The notes: generated from the sequence alone by a model not told the origin. A DNA stretch of 64,000 bases from Marinobacterium_D sp050908845 (GCF_050908845.1 NZ_CP194171.1:3720001-3784000); one strand, 5' to 3'; numbered from the stretch's first letter, positions 26,707-37,962 are shown. Translations and numbers: made by a program.

Positions 26707-29310
26707 TTAGTTGATCGGGCAGCCTTTGCGATCAACGAAGTCAGGTTCACCCTCCAGCGGGCATTTATCACGGTTGTTCGGCACGCCATCACCGTCGATG
26801 TCATCATCGCAAACGTTACCAATACCATCACCATCAAAGTCATTTTGATCGGAATTTGCAATTAACGGACAATTGTCATCGACGTCGACGACGCCATCAC
26901 TGTCCACATCACTATCGGGTGATGGTGGCTCGTCGCAGACATCACCGACACCATCTCCATCCAGATCACTCTGGTCAGCGTTTAGATCAAATGGGCAGTT
27001 GTCTTTATTATCGACAACACCATCACCATCCATATCACCGTTGCCGGTTAACTTTTCACAGGCATCGCCTAAACCATTACCATCGCTATCCGACTGATCG
27101 GCGTTAGGTACATTAGGACAGTTATCGATTGAATCAGGCACCCCATCACCATCGGCATCCGCTTGATTTGGCGTGTCATCACAGGCATCGCCTATCCCAT
27201 CGACATCTGTATCGACCTGGTCTGGATTTACAACTATCGGGCAATTGTCCTTGCTGTCCGAAACTCCGTCGCCGTCCACATCGGTCTTACCCTTGATGTC
27301 GCACAGATCACCAATGCCATTTCCATCTGAGTCGGCCTGGTCTGGGTTAGGAACCAACGGGCAGTTATCAATACCATTCTCGATACCATCGCCATCACTA
27401 TCGTTATTGGTCGGGTCGTTCGGGAAGGGATCGCAGGCATCACCCAAGCCATCGCCGTCGTTGTCGACCTGGGTCGGGTTCGCAATGGCCGGGCAGTTAT
27501 CGGCCCCGTCAAGCACGCCGTCCTGGTCCTGGTCGCCGTTGGCCGGGTCATTGGGATAGGGGTCGCAGGCGTCGCCGAGGCCATCGCCGTCGGTGTCGAT
27601 TTGATCTGCGTTGGCATCCAGCGGGCAGTTGTCGACATCACCGCCAACCCCGTCGCCATCAGCATCGTTAGCCGGGTCATTGGGGAAAGCGTCGCAGGCA
27701 TCACCCAGGCCATCACCATCGCTGTCGGTCTGATCGCTGTTGGCCACCGCCGGACAGTTGTCTATTTCACCACCAACTCCATCGCCGTCGGCGTCGTTGG
27801 CTGGGTCATTGGGGAAGGCGTCGCAGGCATCACCGAGGCCGTCCCCGTCGCTGTCGGTCTGGTCTGCATTGGCTACAGACGGACAGTTGTCAATCTCATC
27901 AACGATACCATCTCCATCAATATCTGAGATACCTTCAGTCCGAAACGCCCATAATTCATTTCCATGGTCATAATCTCTAGCGCTGAACAATACCAGGCCA
28001 GAGAGATTAACCAGCCAATCTGGGTCACTACTTTCAACACCTGAATAAATATCTGATATTCTCTGAGTCCCTTCTGATGTGCCATCACTCATCCATAGTT
28101 CATTACCGTTTATACCATCATTGGCTGCAAAAAAGGCTTTACCATCAAATGACAATATTGTATCACTTTGGTAAATAAAAGAGCTTTCACTAGTGCCATT
28201 TATATCCTTTAATAAGATAGTTCCAGATTCACTTCCATCAGTTACCCAAGGTTCATAGTTACTACTACCATTAAATCTCGCAATAAAATAAAGAAGTCCA
28301 TTTGATGAAGAAAAACTCCCCGGATCCGATCCAGTAAAACTACCACCTGGAATTATATCTTTAACCAATTGAACTTCCAGAGTTTCAGTATTAACACGCC
28401 ATAACTCCGAGTCTGAAAATCCACTATCACATCCACAATATATATTCCCATTCATATAGTGATTAAATATACCAAAAGAAAATGACTCAGAAGGAGGAGG
28501 AACCTGAAAAGTGCCCTCCTCTGTTCCATCACTTACCCACATGATGTCGTTCGTATTAAAAAATAATCGGCCATTACCATTAATTAAATGCCAAGGAAAA
28601 CTGCTATGCGAATCAAAGGGGTTCATGTCCTTAACCAACACAGTGCCATTGTATGTACCATCACTTTTCCATAGCTCAGTGCCTTGAATTGAACTTCCTT
28701 GAGCACTGAAAAATAATGTTCCATTAACATTGGTTAACCAACTAGGGTTGCTTCCACTGCCAATCGAGTCAATATTTATGTTTCTAACCAAATAAGTGCC
28801 GTCAGAAGTGCCATCACTTCTCCATAGCTCTATACCATTTAGGCCATCATCCGCACTAAAATATAGTACTCCATCAACTCCGGTGAGTTCATGAGGGTTA
28901 CTACTTCCGAATGGATTGATATCCATTACAAGCATAGTACCTGCTTCGGTACCATCTGTTTTCCATAACTCTGTTGCATTAAGCTCATCGGTGGCAGTAA
29001 AAAACAGTGTATTTCCAACTACGGTCAAGTTTTCAGGATTACTACTTCCTCCTTGAGGATAAATATCCTTAACCATTAAAGTTCCAGAATCAGTACCATC
29101 ACTTTTCCACAGCTCAGTGCCACTTCCATCAAAATTAGATGAAGAGTAAAAAATTGATCCTGCAAAGCTTATAGAATTTGTTATAAAGCTATCACCGCTC
29201 CCAATATTACTATCTTGGACTAGATAGCTCGTATTAGAAAATGCCTTATTAGTAAGGATAATAGAAAACACAAATAAAACTGCTCTTATCCAGGCTAGTT
29301 GTGACATCAT
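26707..29310 (-). CDS. ELWxxDGT-repeat / thrombospondin type 3 repeat secreted protein
   Basis: 867 residues. A signal peptide (IRAVLFVFSIILTNKAFSN) is followed, over about residues 25-470, by repeats of the form ELWKSDGT (seven or eight recognisable units such as GTELWKSDGT, ATELWKTDGT, GNELWMSDGT), predicted to form a beta-propeller. From about 470 to the end there are tandem thrombospondin type 3 repeats (DxDGDGxxDxxDNCP) rich in Asp that should bind calcium. No OmpA, LPXTG or PEP-CTERM anchor follows, so release or secretion by an outside system is likely. The start has AGGAGGG upstream. The first half is AT-rich and the repeat half GC-rich, suggesting a composite origin. Confidence 0.88.
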   Translation of the reverse strand: MMSQLAWIRAVLFVFSIILTNKAFSNTSYLVQDSNIGSGDSFITNSISFAGSIFYSSSNFDGSGTELWKSDGTDSGTLMVKDIYPQGGSSNPENLTVVGNTLFFTATDELNATELWKTDGTEAGTMLVMDINPFGSSNPHELTGVDGVLYFSADDGLNGIELWRSDGTSDGTYLVRNINIDSIGSGSNPSWLTNVNGTLFFSAQGSSIQGTELWKSDGTYNGTVLVKDMNPFDSHSSFPWHLINGNGRLFFNTNDIMWVSDGTEEGTFQVPPPSESFSFGIFNHYMNGNIYCGCDSGFSDSELWRVNTETLEVQLVKDIIPGGSFTGSDPGSFSSSNGLLYFIARFNGSSNYEPWVTDGSESGTILLKDINGTSESSFIYQSDTILSFDGKAFFAANDGINGNELWMSDGTSEGTQRISDIYSGVESSDPDWLVNLSGLVLFSARDYDHGNELWAFRTEGISDIDGDGIVDEIDNCPSVANADQTDSDGDGLGDACDAFPNDPANDADGDGVGGEIDNCPAVANSDQTDSDGDGLGDACDAFPNDPANDADGDGVGGDVDNCPLDANADQIDTDGDGLGDACDPYPNDPANGDQDQDGVLDGADNCPAIANPTQVDNDGDGLGDACDPFPNDPTNNDSDGDGIENGIDNCPLVPNPDQADSDGNGIGDLCDIKGKTDVDGDGVSDSKDNCPIVVNPDQVDTDVDGIGDACDDTPNQADADGDGVPDSIDNCPNVPNADQSDSDGNGLGDACEKLTGNGDMDGDGVVDNKDNCPFDLNADQSDLDGDGVGDVCDEPPSPDSDVDSDGVVDVDDNCPLIANSDQNDFDGDGIGNVCDDDIDGDGVPNNRDKCPLEGEPDFVDRKGCPIN
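27405..27930 (-). repeat. Tandem DNA repeats encoding thrombospondin type 3 units
   Basis: Four successive copies of a unit of about 129-132 bp (43-44 codons) are recognisable by GTCATTGGGGAA or close variants at about 27415, 27547, 27676 and 27805. Neighbouring copies are nearly identical, pointing to recent duplication or slippage. Confidence 0.75.
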
Positions 29311-29414
29311 TCACTCCCTCCTGTAGATATTGGCATTTTGATTACACAGGCCAACATAGTTTCTATGCTGAGCCTGTCTGTTATCGAAAAATGTAGCTCG
29401 AATTCTTCACTTTA

Positions 29415-29434
29415 TTTACTACCACTATTGGTAG
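29415..29434. repeat. Palindrome flanking the surface-protein gene, right copy
   Basis: TTTACTACCACTATTGGTAG matches the core of the 26578 palindrome at 18 of 20 positions in direct orientation and is itself an imperfect dyad. It lies about 105 bp upstream of the surface-protein start. Confidence 0.6.
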
Positions 29435-29519
29435 GTCAACTTGGCATAGAGGTCTTGAGGATTCAGAGTAAAACCAGGATTTCCAGACTACTTAAAAGTA
29501 CTACCCTATCCCTTCAAGA

Positions 29520-29690
29520 CTTAAAGAGAAAAAGGGACAGGCTTGTTTGAGGCGAAGCCGAGTTTCCTGTCCCGCTCTTTCAGGCGAGAAGCGCAGGGAA
29601 GTCGGCGAAGCCGACCAAACTGCAGGGGCGGCTTCGGATCGCCAAGGGACTTGTCCGCACAAGTCCCTTGGCTCGCCAGCAGGCGAAACC
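29520..29690 (-). repeat. Structured intergenic repeat, copy 4 (inverted, truncated)
   Basis: Read on the minus strand it has the same order of parts as the copies at 3815, 46045 and 63235: TTTCGCCTGCTGGCG, a 14-bp hairpin with GCGG loop (29641-29672), GTCGGC-TTC-GCCGAC, CTTCTCGCCTGAAAGAG and a GGGACAGG / CCTGTCCC pairing. The last block (CTGCGATGCTCGGCTGCG) is missing. It lies about 100 bp downstream of gcvP in the same orientation. Confidence 0.8.
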
Positions 29691-29733
29691 TGCACTCAAA
29701 CACTGCTCCCAGGCACAACAAACCACCACAAAC

Positions 29734-29763
29734 AAAAACGCCCAGCACAATGGCTGGGCGTTT
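29734..29763. terminator. Intrinsic terminator of gcvP
   Basis: An 11-bp stem AAACGCCCAGC / GCTGGGCGTTT has a 6-nt loop. On the minus strand a run of T follows. It lies 31 bp beyond the gcvP stop. Confidence 0.85.
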
Positions 29764-29793
29764 CTATGTCACCTGGGTGACTAAACCCCAAGA

Positions 29794-32682
<2,889 letters not shown>

Positions 32683-32773
32683 CTTGTCTGCCCTTTTCTG
32701 ACGTTGCGGGGGTTGAAGAATAATAGTCGCATCGGGCGACACCTGCCGCCCGATGGAGATGTGGTCGTGCGTA

Positions 32774-33163
32774 TCAGCCTTCGCTTACAGCCTTGGCGTA
32801 AGCTTCCGCATCCATCAGCTTGGCCAGCTCGGATGCGTCGGACATGCGGATCTTGCAGATCCAGCCGTCGCCGAACGGGGCTTCGTTGATCAGCTCCGGG
32901 CTGTCGTCGAGCTGTTCGTTGGCTTCGATCACTTCACCACCAACGGCAGCGTAGATGTCGGATGCCGCCTTGACCGACTCAACCACGGAAAACTCTTCAC
33001 CCGCTTCAACTTCACGGCCAACTTCAGGCAGTTCAACAAATACCACGTCACCCAGTTGCTCCTGGGCAAAGTCGCTGATACCAACAGTAACGGTACCGTC
33101 ACCGTTGTCGCGGACCCACTCGTGGGAAGATGCATATTTCAGGTCAGTCGGAAGATCGCTCAT
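32774..33163 (-). CDS. gcvH: Glycine cleavage system H protein
   Basis: 129 residues. The lipoyl-attachment lysine is Lys65 in VVESVKAASDIYAAV. It shuttles the aminomethyl group among GcvP, GcvT and lipoamide dehydrogenase. It lies 91 bp upstream of gcvP and 54 bp downstream of sdaA on the same strand. No lipoamide dehydrogenase gene is present here, so the L protein is shared with other complexes. Confidence 0.97.
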   Translation of the reverse strand: MSDLPTDLKYASSHEWVRDNGDGTVTVGISDFAQEQLGDVVFVELPEVGREVEAGEEFSVVESVKAASDIYAAVGGEVIEANEQLDDSPELINEAPFGDGWICKIRMSDASELAKLMDAEAYAKAVSEG

Positions 33164-33217
33164 TGTTCGCTATCCATCTGTTAGTCGGTTGTAGTTTGGT
33201 GATCAGTAGCTTGGTGA

Positions 33218-34594
33218 TTAACAGTTCACCACATTCACGGCGAGCCCCCCTGTGGAGGTCTCTTTATATTTATCCTGCATGTCGGCACCGGTCTGGCGCA
33301 TCGTCTCGATCACCGAATCGAGCGAAACGAAGTGCTTGCCATCCCCTCGCAACGCCAGGCGGGCGGCGTTAATCGCTTTTACCGCACCCATGGTGTTACG
33401 TTCGATGCAGGGTACCTGGACCAGACCGCCGATCGGATCACAGGTCAGGCCCAGGTTATGTTCCATGCCTATTTCGGCGGCGTTTTCGATCTGACGGACA
33501 CTGCCACCCAACACCGCACAAAGGGCACCGGCAGCCATGGAACAGGCCACACCGATTTCGCCCTGGCACCCCACCTCGGCGGCAGAGATCGAAGCGTTAC
33601 GCTTGTACAGCATCCCGATCGCCGCCGCCGTGGCGAGAAAATTCACTATGCCTTCGTCATTAGCGCCCGGCACAAATCGATCATAGTACGCCAGCACCGC
33701 GGGGATCACGCCCGCCGCGCCATTGGTCGGCGCGGTGACAACACGCCCACCGGCGGCGTTTTCTTCGTTGACGGCCAACGCATAGAGGTTGACCCAATCA
33801 AGTACAGCCAGATGGTCATGCAACTGACCACCCGGCTTTTCAATCAGTTCCTGGCACAGGTGATGCGCTCTGCGCCTGATTTTAAGGCCACCCGGCAACT
33901 CGCCGGTCTGGCTGCAGCCACGGTGGATTGCCGCATCCATCACCCGCCAGATCTCCAGCAGGCGCGGGCGAATCTCCTCCGCTGCCGTGTACACCTCCTC
34001 GTTGGCGAGTACCAGTTCAGCGATACTCATCCCCTGCTGCTCGGCGAGCTGCATCAGCTCTTCCGCCGTGCTGAAGGGCCAGGCTTCTGGCTCCCCCTTG
34101 GGCTGAGGCGGGCTGGTTACTTCGTCCTCTGTCAGTACGAAGCCACCGCCGACCGAATAGCAGGTCAGGCTGTATACCTCAATGCCGGCTTCATCCCTGG
34201 CAGCGAAACGCACACCGTTGGGGTGTGCCGGCAGACTGGCGCCCATATTGAAGCGGATATCCTGCAACGGATCGAATCTCACGCCTTGCAGCGGGCCGGC
34301 GGGCAGGGATTGCGCCGCATTGATCTCTGCGATAATCCCGGCTACCCGGTCCGGATCGACCGATTCGGGCCGCTCTGCGCACAAGCCCAGCATCACCGCG
34401 GTATCCGTGGCATGGCCTTTACCGGTCATCGCCAGTGAGCCGTAAAGCTGCACCTGCAGTGACGCCGTCTGCTCTTTGAGACCGGCCTGCACCAGCTCAT
34501 CGACAAACCGGTGAGCCGCTATCATCGGGCCTACGGTATGGGAGCTCGACGGCCCTATACCCACCTTGAACAGATCGAAGATACTGAGCGCCAT
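33218..34594 (-). CDS. sdaA: L-serine ammonia-lyase (iron-sulfur type)
   Basis: 458 residues from ATG 34594 (MALSIFDLFKVGIGPSSSHTVGP), with GGAGA seven bases upstream. It is a single-chain enzyme with the beta domain first and the catalytic alpha domain after (NGAAGVIPAVLAYYDRFV, EVGCQGEIGVACSMAAGALC, GLTCDPIGGLVQVPCIERN), which supplies the 4Fe-4S cysteines. It turns serine into pyruvate and ammonia. First gene of the operon with gcvH and gcvP, which suits glycine-to-serine-to-pyruvate catabolism. It is divergent from gcvT. Confidence 0.96.
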   Translation of the reverse strand: MALSIFDLFKVGIGPSSSHTVGPMIAAHRFVDELVQAGLKEQTASLQVQLYGSLAMTGKGHATDTAVMLGLCAERPESVDPDRVAGIIAEINAAQSLPAGPLQGVRFDPLQDIRFNMGASLPAHPNGVRFAARDEAGIEVYSLTCYSVGGGFVLTEDEVTSPPQPKGEPEAWPFSTAEELMQLAEQQGMSIAELVLANEEVYTAAEEIRPRLLEIWRVMDAAIHRGCSQTGELPGGLKIRRRAHHLCQELIEKPGGQLHDHLAVLDWVNLYALAVNEENAAGGRVVTAPTNGAAGVIPAVLAYYDRFVPGANDEGIVNFLATAAAIGMLYKRNASISAAEVGCQGEIGVACSMAAGALCAVLGGSVRQIENAAEIGMEHNLGLTCDPIGGLVQVPCIERNTMGAVKAINAARLALRGDGKHFVSLDSVIETMRQTGADMQDKYKETSTGGLAVNVVNC

Positions 34595-34711
34595 CTGCTT
34601 TCTCCGTCTACACTCAACGCCGAAAACGCATTGCGATAACTGCAGTGTAAACCAGTTGCGCTGGATGGGGCGGCAGACTAACAACTGTCGACCGATCGGG
34701 CAAGAAAATAA

Positions 34712-34725
34712 TTTCCTATTGGAAA
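34712..34725. promoter_or_regulatory. Dyad 1 in the sdaA/gcvT control region
   Basis: TTTCCTATTGGAAA: arms TTTCC and GGAAA with a 4-nt centre. It is one of three related sites in the 340 bp between divergent sdaA and gcvT. Confidence 0.55.
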
Positions 34726-34768
34726 CATCACCAAACGAAGAAACGTTTTACACCGGGCACTTCAAGGC

Positions 34769-34781
34769 AGGAAAGTTTCCT
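34769..34781. promoter_or_regulatory. Dyad 2 in the sdaA/gcvT control region
   Basis: AGGAAAGTTTCCT, a perfect 13-nt palindrome around a central G. The arms are inverted relative to dyads 1 and 3, and TTTCCTTTAATAATAGG continues from it as another half-similar element. Confidence 0.45.
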
Positions 34782-34857
34782 TTAATAATAGGCAATTACA
34801 CAGTGATATCGGCAGATATCACAACCCGAATCACAGCAGACGGACGCTACTGCAACG

Positions 34858-34896
34858 GTTAACCAAATTTGTTTCTTATAGGAAATTTTGGTTAAC
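34858..34896. promoter_or_regulatory. Large dyad 3 upstream of gcvT
   Basis: Outer arms GTTAACCAAA (34858-34867) and TTTGGTTAAC (34887-34896) are perfect 10-bp inverted repeats. Nested inside is TTTCTTATAGGAAA, which resembles dyad 1. The element ends 38 bp before the gcvT start, where a repressor would block transcription. No glycine riboswitch signature was seen. Confidence 0.65.
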
Positions 34897-34934
34897 ATAT
34901 CGCCGGATTCACAACAGGATTTCAGAGGCTTCCT

Positions 34935-36053
34935 ATGGAAGAGACATTGCTGCATACCCCCCTTTTCGAGCTGCATGAAGAGCTCGGCGCCCGCATGGTG
35001 CCCTTCGCCGGTTATGCGATGCCGGTTCAATACACCAGCGGCGTACGCAAGGAGCACCTGCACACCCGCGAGGCTGCCGGCCTGTTCGACGTCAGCCACA
35101 TGGGCCAGGTGTATATCCGCGGCGAAAACGCCGGCGCCGAACTCGAGCGCCTGGTTCCGGTGGATATCATCGACCTGCCGGTGGGCAAACAGCGTTACGC
35201 GCTCTTCACCAACGATCAAGGCGGCATCCTCGACGACCTGATGGTCACCCGTATGACCGATGGCTACTACCTGGTTATCAACGCTGCCTGTAAAGAAGCC
35301 GACATCGCTCACCTGCGCGCCAACCTGGGCGAGGGCACCGAACTTGAAGTGCTGGACAACCACGCGCTGATCGCCCTGCAGGGACCGAAAGCGGCCGAGG
35401 TACTGATCCGTTTTCAGCCGGAACTGGTCAACATGGTGTTCATGGACAACCTGGTGGTGGATATTGCCGGCATCAACTGTTTCGTCAGCCGCTCCGGTTA
35501 CACCGGCGAAGACGGTTTCGAAATCTCTGTCCCCGCCTCCCGCTGTGAAGAGCTCGCGCGCAAGCTGCTGGCAGAAGACGAAGTGGAAGCGATCGGCCTC
35601 GGCGCACGTGACTCCCTGCGTCTCGAAGCGGGGCTTTGCCTGTACGGGCACGATATCAGCACCGACACCACGCCGGTGGAAGCAAGCCTTCTCTGGGCGA
35701 TCTCCAAGGTGCGCCGCAGCGATGGCGCCCGAGCCGGCGGTTTCCCCGGCGCAGACGTTATTCTCAAGCAAATTGATGAGAAATCGGCAGCGCGCAAGCG
35801 CGTCGGCCTGGTGGGCGAAGGTCGCGCACCGGTGCGCGAGGGGACGGAACTGTTTGATGCCGAGGGCAACAAGCTGGGTGAAGTGACCAGCGGTACCTTT
35901 GGCCCGAGTGCGGCGCTGTCGATCGCCATGGGCTATGTAGACAGCAGCGCGAGCGCGCTGGATACAGAAGTGTTCGCGGAAGTACGCGGCAAGCGTCTGC
36001 CGATGAAAGTGTGCCGTATGCCTTTCGTACCGCAGCGCTACTATCGAGGTTAA
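34935..36053 (+). CDS. gcvT: Aminomethyltransferase, glycine cleavage T protein
   Basis: 372 residues. Family blocks are MVPFAGYAMPVQY, LFDVSHMGQVYIRG, SRSGYTGEDGFEI and ARDSLRLEAGLCLYG. It transfers the methylene group from aminomethyl-GcvH to tetrahydrofolate and releases ammonia. It is transcribed opposite to sdaA-gcvH-gcvP from a shared control region, so all glycine cleavage genes are likely co-regulated. A strong terminator follows at 36086. Confidence 0.97.
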   Translation: MEETLLHTPLFELHEELGARMVPFAGYAMPVQYTSGVRKEHLHTREAAGLFDVSHMGQVYIRGENAGAELERLVPVDIIDLPVGKQRYALFTNDQGGILDDLMVTRMTDGYYLVINAACKEADIAHLRANLGEGTELEVLDNHALIALQGPKAAEVLIRFQPELVNMVFMDNLVVDIAGINCFVSRSGYTGEDGFEISVPASRCEELARKLLAEDEVEAIGLGARDSLRLEAGLCLYGHDISTDTTPVEASLLWAISKVRRSDGARAGGFPGADVILKQIDEKSAARKRVGLVGEGRAPVREGTELFDAEGNKLGEVTSGTFGPSAALSIAMGYVDSSASALDTEVFAEVRGKRLPMKVCRMPFVPQRYYRG

Positions 36054-36085
36054 CTAATTCGCGGTTAAGCAGCAAAAGCGCGATC

Positions 36086-36110
36086 AAGGCCCGGCTTCAG
36101 GCCGGGCCTT
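36086..36110. terminator. Shared terminator of gcvT and the convergent cNMP-binding gene
   Basis: A perfect 10-bp stem, AAGGCCCGGC and GCCGGGCCTT, with a 5-nt loop. It has no long T-run. It touches the stop codon of the minus-strand gene at 36109. Confidence 0.7.
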
Positions 36111-36600
36111 AGGATGCCTGATGCGATGCCACATCCACAAAGCGGTCGTTAATGCCGCAGATGGTGCGGGCCAGCTCTCGCGACAGGTTCAGCATCAGGA
36201 TGCCGAAGTCCGATGGCAGATCGAGGTGCAGCTGATAGAAGAGATCGGTATCCACACGCAGGATGACGCTGCGCTCCAGTGCACTGGCGGATCCCTGACG
36301 ATCCAGTAGTCCGATCATCGAGACATAGCCCAGCTCTTCACCGAACCCTACCTCGCGCATCAACAGCCGGCCGTTGTCGACCTCCCGGTAGTACCCCAGC
36401 CGACCTTCCAGCACCACGACAAAAAAGCCCCCGGGTTCACCGACACTGAATATCTTGTCACCCTTATCGAGCGCCTGCAGCTTGCCTTTACTTAACAGGA
36501 AAAGAATCGCCTCCTCGCTTAATGCGCCGAAGGTCGAGGCCGTCTTGAAATAATCAAGACCCGACTTCTCCAGGACTCTTTGCCCATCCAGATCTTTCAT
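36109..36600 (-). CDS. Stand-alone cyclic-nucleotide-binding-domain protein
   Basis: 163 residues. It is a Crp-type beta-roll (ALDKGDKIFSVGEPGGFFVVVLEGRLGYYRE, then VGFGEELGYVSMIG) followed by one helix (MLNLSRELARTI), with no DNA-binding winged helix. The usual arginine of the cAMP phosphate cassette (RSA) is not obvious, since the cassette reads ELGYVSMIGLLDRQGSAS, so ligand binding is uncertain. It probably acts through a protein partner. It stands alone between gcvT and the sigma-factor pair. Confidence 0.8.
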   Translation of the reverse strand: MKDLDGQRVLEKSGLDYFKTASTFGALSEEAILFLLSKGKLQALDKGDKIFSVGEPGGFFVVVLEGRLGYYREVDNGRLLMREVGFGEELGYVSMIGLLDRQGSASALERSVILRVDTDLFYQLHLDLPSDFGILMLNLSRELARTICGINDRFVDVASHQAS

Positions 36601-36776
36601 GTTTCACCCACTGTCCGCTTACCGATCGTTTCAGCCTTGCTAACCGGTAATTCGAACCCGTCTTGTTATCGATAACGCGTTAGAGCCGCTCAAGGCTCTC
36701 TTCCAGAGTGGACCCGTCGCCGCCTGAAGACAAGTTACACCTTGGTACAATAACAGGATAGACCGCCCTGCCGGAT

Positions 36777-36971
36777 TCAGTGCTCCTGCGGCGGCTCATC
36801 CTCGCGCCTTTTGCCGGTTATACGTCGCAGCATCTGAAACTGTTTATCGCAACGCCGACAGTAGCGGCACATCATCAGGTGAGTTCGCAGAGAGAGACGC
36901 TCGCTCAATGACAGGGGCCGGTCGATCTGAATCGACATCAGCTCTGTCGCCCGCTTGCACGCCATTGTCAT
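36777..36971 (-). CDS. Small zinc-finger anti-sigma-like protein
   Basis: 64 residues. The start ATG (36971) overlaps the stop of the sigma-factor gene by ATGA, which decides it against the longer frame. It has an N-terminal ACKRATELMS block and a HLMMCRYCRRC motif (His-x3-Cys-x2-Cys), the zinc-binding anti-sigma pattern, but no transmembrane segment. Coupling to the sigma gene argues that it binds and holds that sigma factor. Confidence 0.78.
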   Translation of the reverse strand: MTMACKRATELMSIQIDRPLSLSERLSLRTHLMMCRYCRRCDKQFQMLRRITGKRREDEPPQEH

Positions 36972-37576
36972 AACTCTTCCCCTTCTTTGCTGAACCAGCC
37001 CGACTCCAGGCAGGCACGCAGTTTCAGCCGTGCCCGGTGCAGAATGACCCAACAGTTCTTTTCGGTGATCTCCAGGCACTCACAGATCTCGCCGGTCTCC
37101 AGCCCCATCAGCTCACGCATGGTGAACACCTGGGCGCCGCTTTTAGGCAGATGGAACACGCACAGATCGAACACTTCCCAGAAGCGGTCGTTCTCACAGG
37201 AGGTTTCCGGCTGAACCCAGTTTTGCGGGCGCGCCCCCACCGCCCAGTGGGCGTGGTCGGTAAACATCTCATCGACCTCCGGCATGGCCTCGGGATTATG
37301 TTCGGCGACGACATCACGCCCCCGCCGGCGGATCGCATCCACCAACTTGTGACGCAGAATACCGAACACCCAGGTCTCAAACTGGGACTGCCCCTTGAAC
37401 CGGTGCAGCGACTCCAGCGCGCCCGCCAGGGCTTCCTGCACCATATCCTCGGCGTAGACCGGATCCGACAACTGCAAACGGGCAAAGGCCAGCAGTCTGG
37501 GCCTTACCGCCACCAGTCGTTTCTGTAACTCGGCCGCGCTCTCCTGCGACGGGGCGCTATCCTTTTCTGTGCTCAA
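36968..37576 (-). CDS. Sigma-70 family (ECF-type) RNA polymerase sigma factor
   Basis: About 202 residues from TTG 37576, chosen because AAAGGAGAG lies just upstream and the longer frame (to 37678) is cysteine- and arginine-rich without family likeness. Region 2 is YAEDMVQEALAGALESLHRF and FETWVFGILRHKLVDAIRR. Region 4 is ETGEICECLEITEKNCWVILHRARLKLR. It is translated together with the zinc protein that follows. The signal it answers is unknown. Confidence 0.85.
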   Translation of the reverse strand: MSTEKDSAPSQESAAELQKRLVAVRPRLLAFARLQLSDPVYAEDMVQEALAGALESLHRFKGQSQFETWVFGILRHKLVDAIRRRGRDVVAEHNPEAMPEVDEMFTDHAHWAVGARPQNWVQPETSCENDRFWEVFDLCVFHLPKSGAQVFTMRELMGLETGEICECLEITEKNCWVILHRARLKLRACLESGWFSKEGEEL

Positions 37577-37720
37577 AAACGCTCTCCTTTGTTGCTCTGT
37601 CGCGGGTCGAGTAAAAACCTTACACCTCATTGACCAGTCACACTCGCCCCGAGGCTGAACGCGACAGCTAAAATGCAATCAGCTAAGATCCGACGAACAA
37701 CCCAAACTAAGGATGGCAGA

Positions 37721-37912
37721 ATGAAAGCTCCCGTCGGAGGAATCAAGAAAACCTGGGCCACCGCCGCACTTCTGAGCGGTGTTTTTCTGCTCAGCGCCTG
37801 CTCACCGGAAGTCGGCAGCCCGGAGTGGTGCGCCGATATGAAGGAAAAACCCAAGGGGGAGTGGACAGCCAATGAGCTGGCTGACTTCACCAAGAACTGC
37901 CTGATGCCCTGA
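37721..37912 (+). CDS. DUF3012 lipoprotein
   Basis: 63 residues from ATG 37721, with GGATGGCAG upstream. The lipobox LLSAC gives a lipidated Cys near residue 27. The mature part GSPEWCADMKEKPKGEWTANE is the DUF3012 signature. It is a small envelope protein of unknown role. Upstream codons in the same frame are not family-like. Confidence 0.88.
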   Translation: MKAPVGGIKKTWATAALLSGVFLLSACSPEVGSPEWCADMKEKPKGEWTANELADFTKNCLMP

Positions 37913-37962
37913 TTACAGGGCCGGGTGATCCAAGCAACTTAGCGAACAAGGAAAGTTTGATA

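Noticed and set aside
22658..29310. Genomic island or prophage boundaries
   Set aside because: There is no integrase, transposase, tRNA target or direct-repeat attachment site. Unusual composition is limited to part of one gene and the 607 bp gap.
29338..29550. 70-codon plus-strand open frame upstream of the surface-protein gene
   Set aside because: It has no ribosome site or family likeness and runs into the structured repeat. Treated as chance.
34595..34934. Glycine riboswitch upstream of gcvT or sdaA
   Set aside because: I looked for the conserved glycine aptamer core on both strands and found none. Protein-binding dyads explain the region better.
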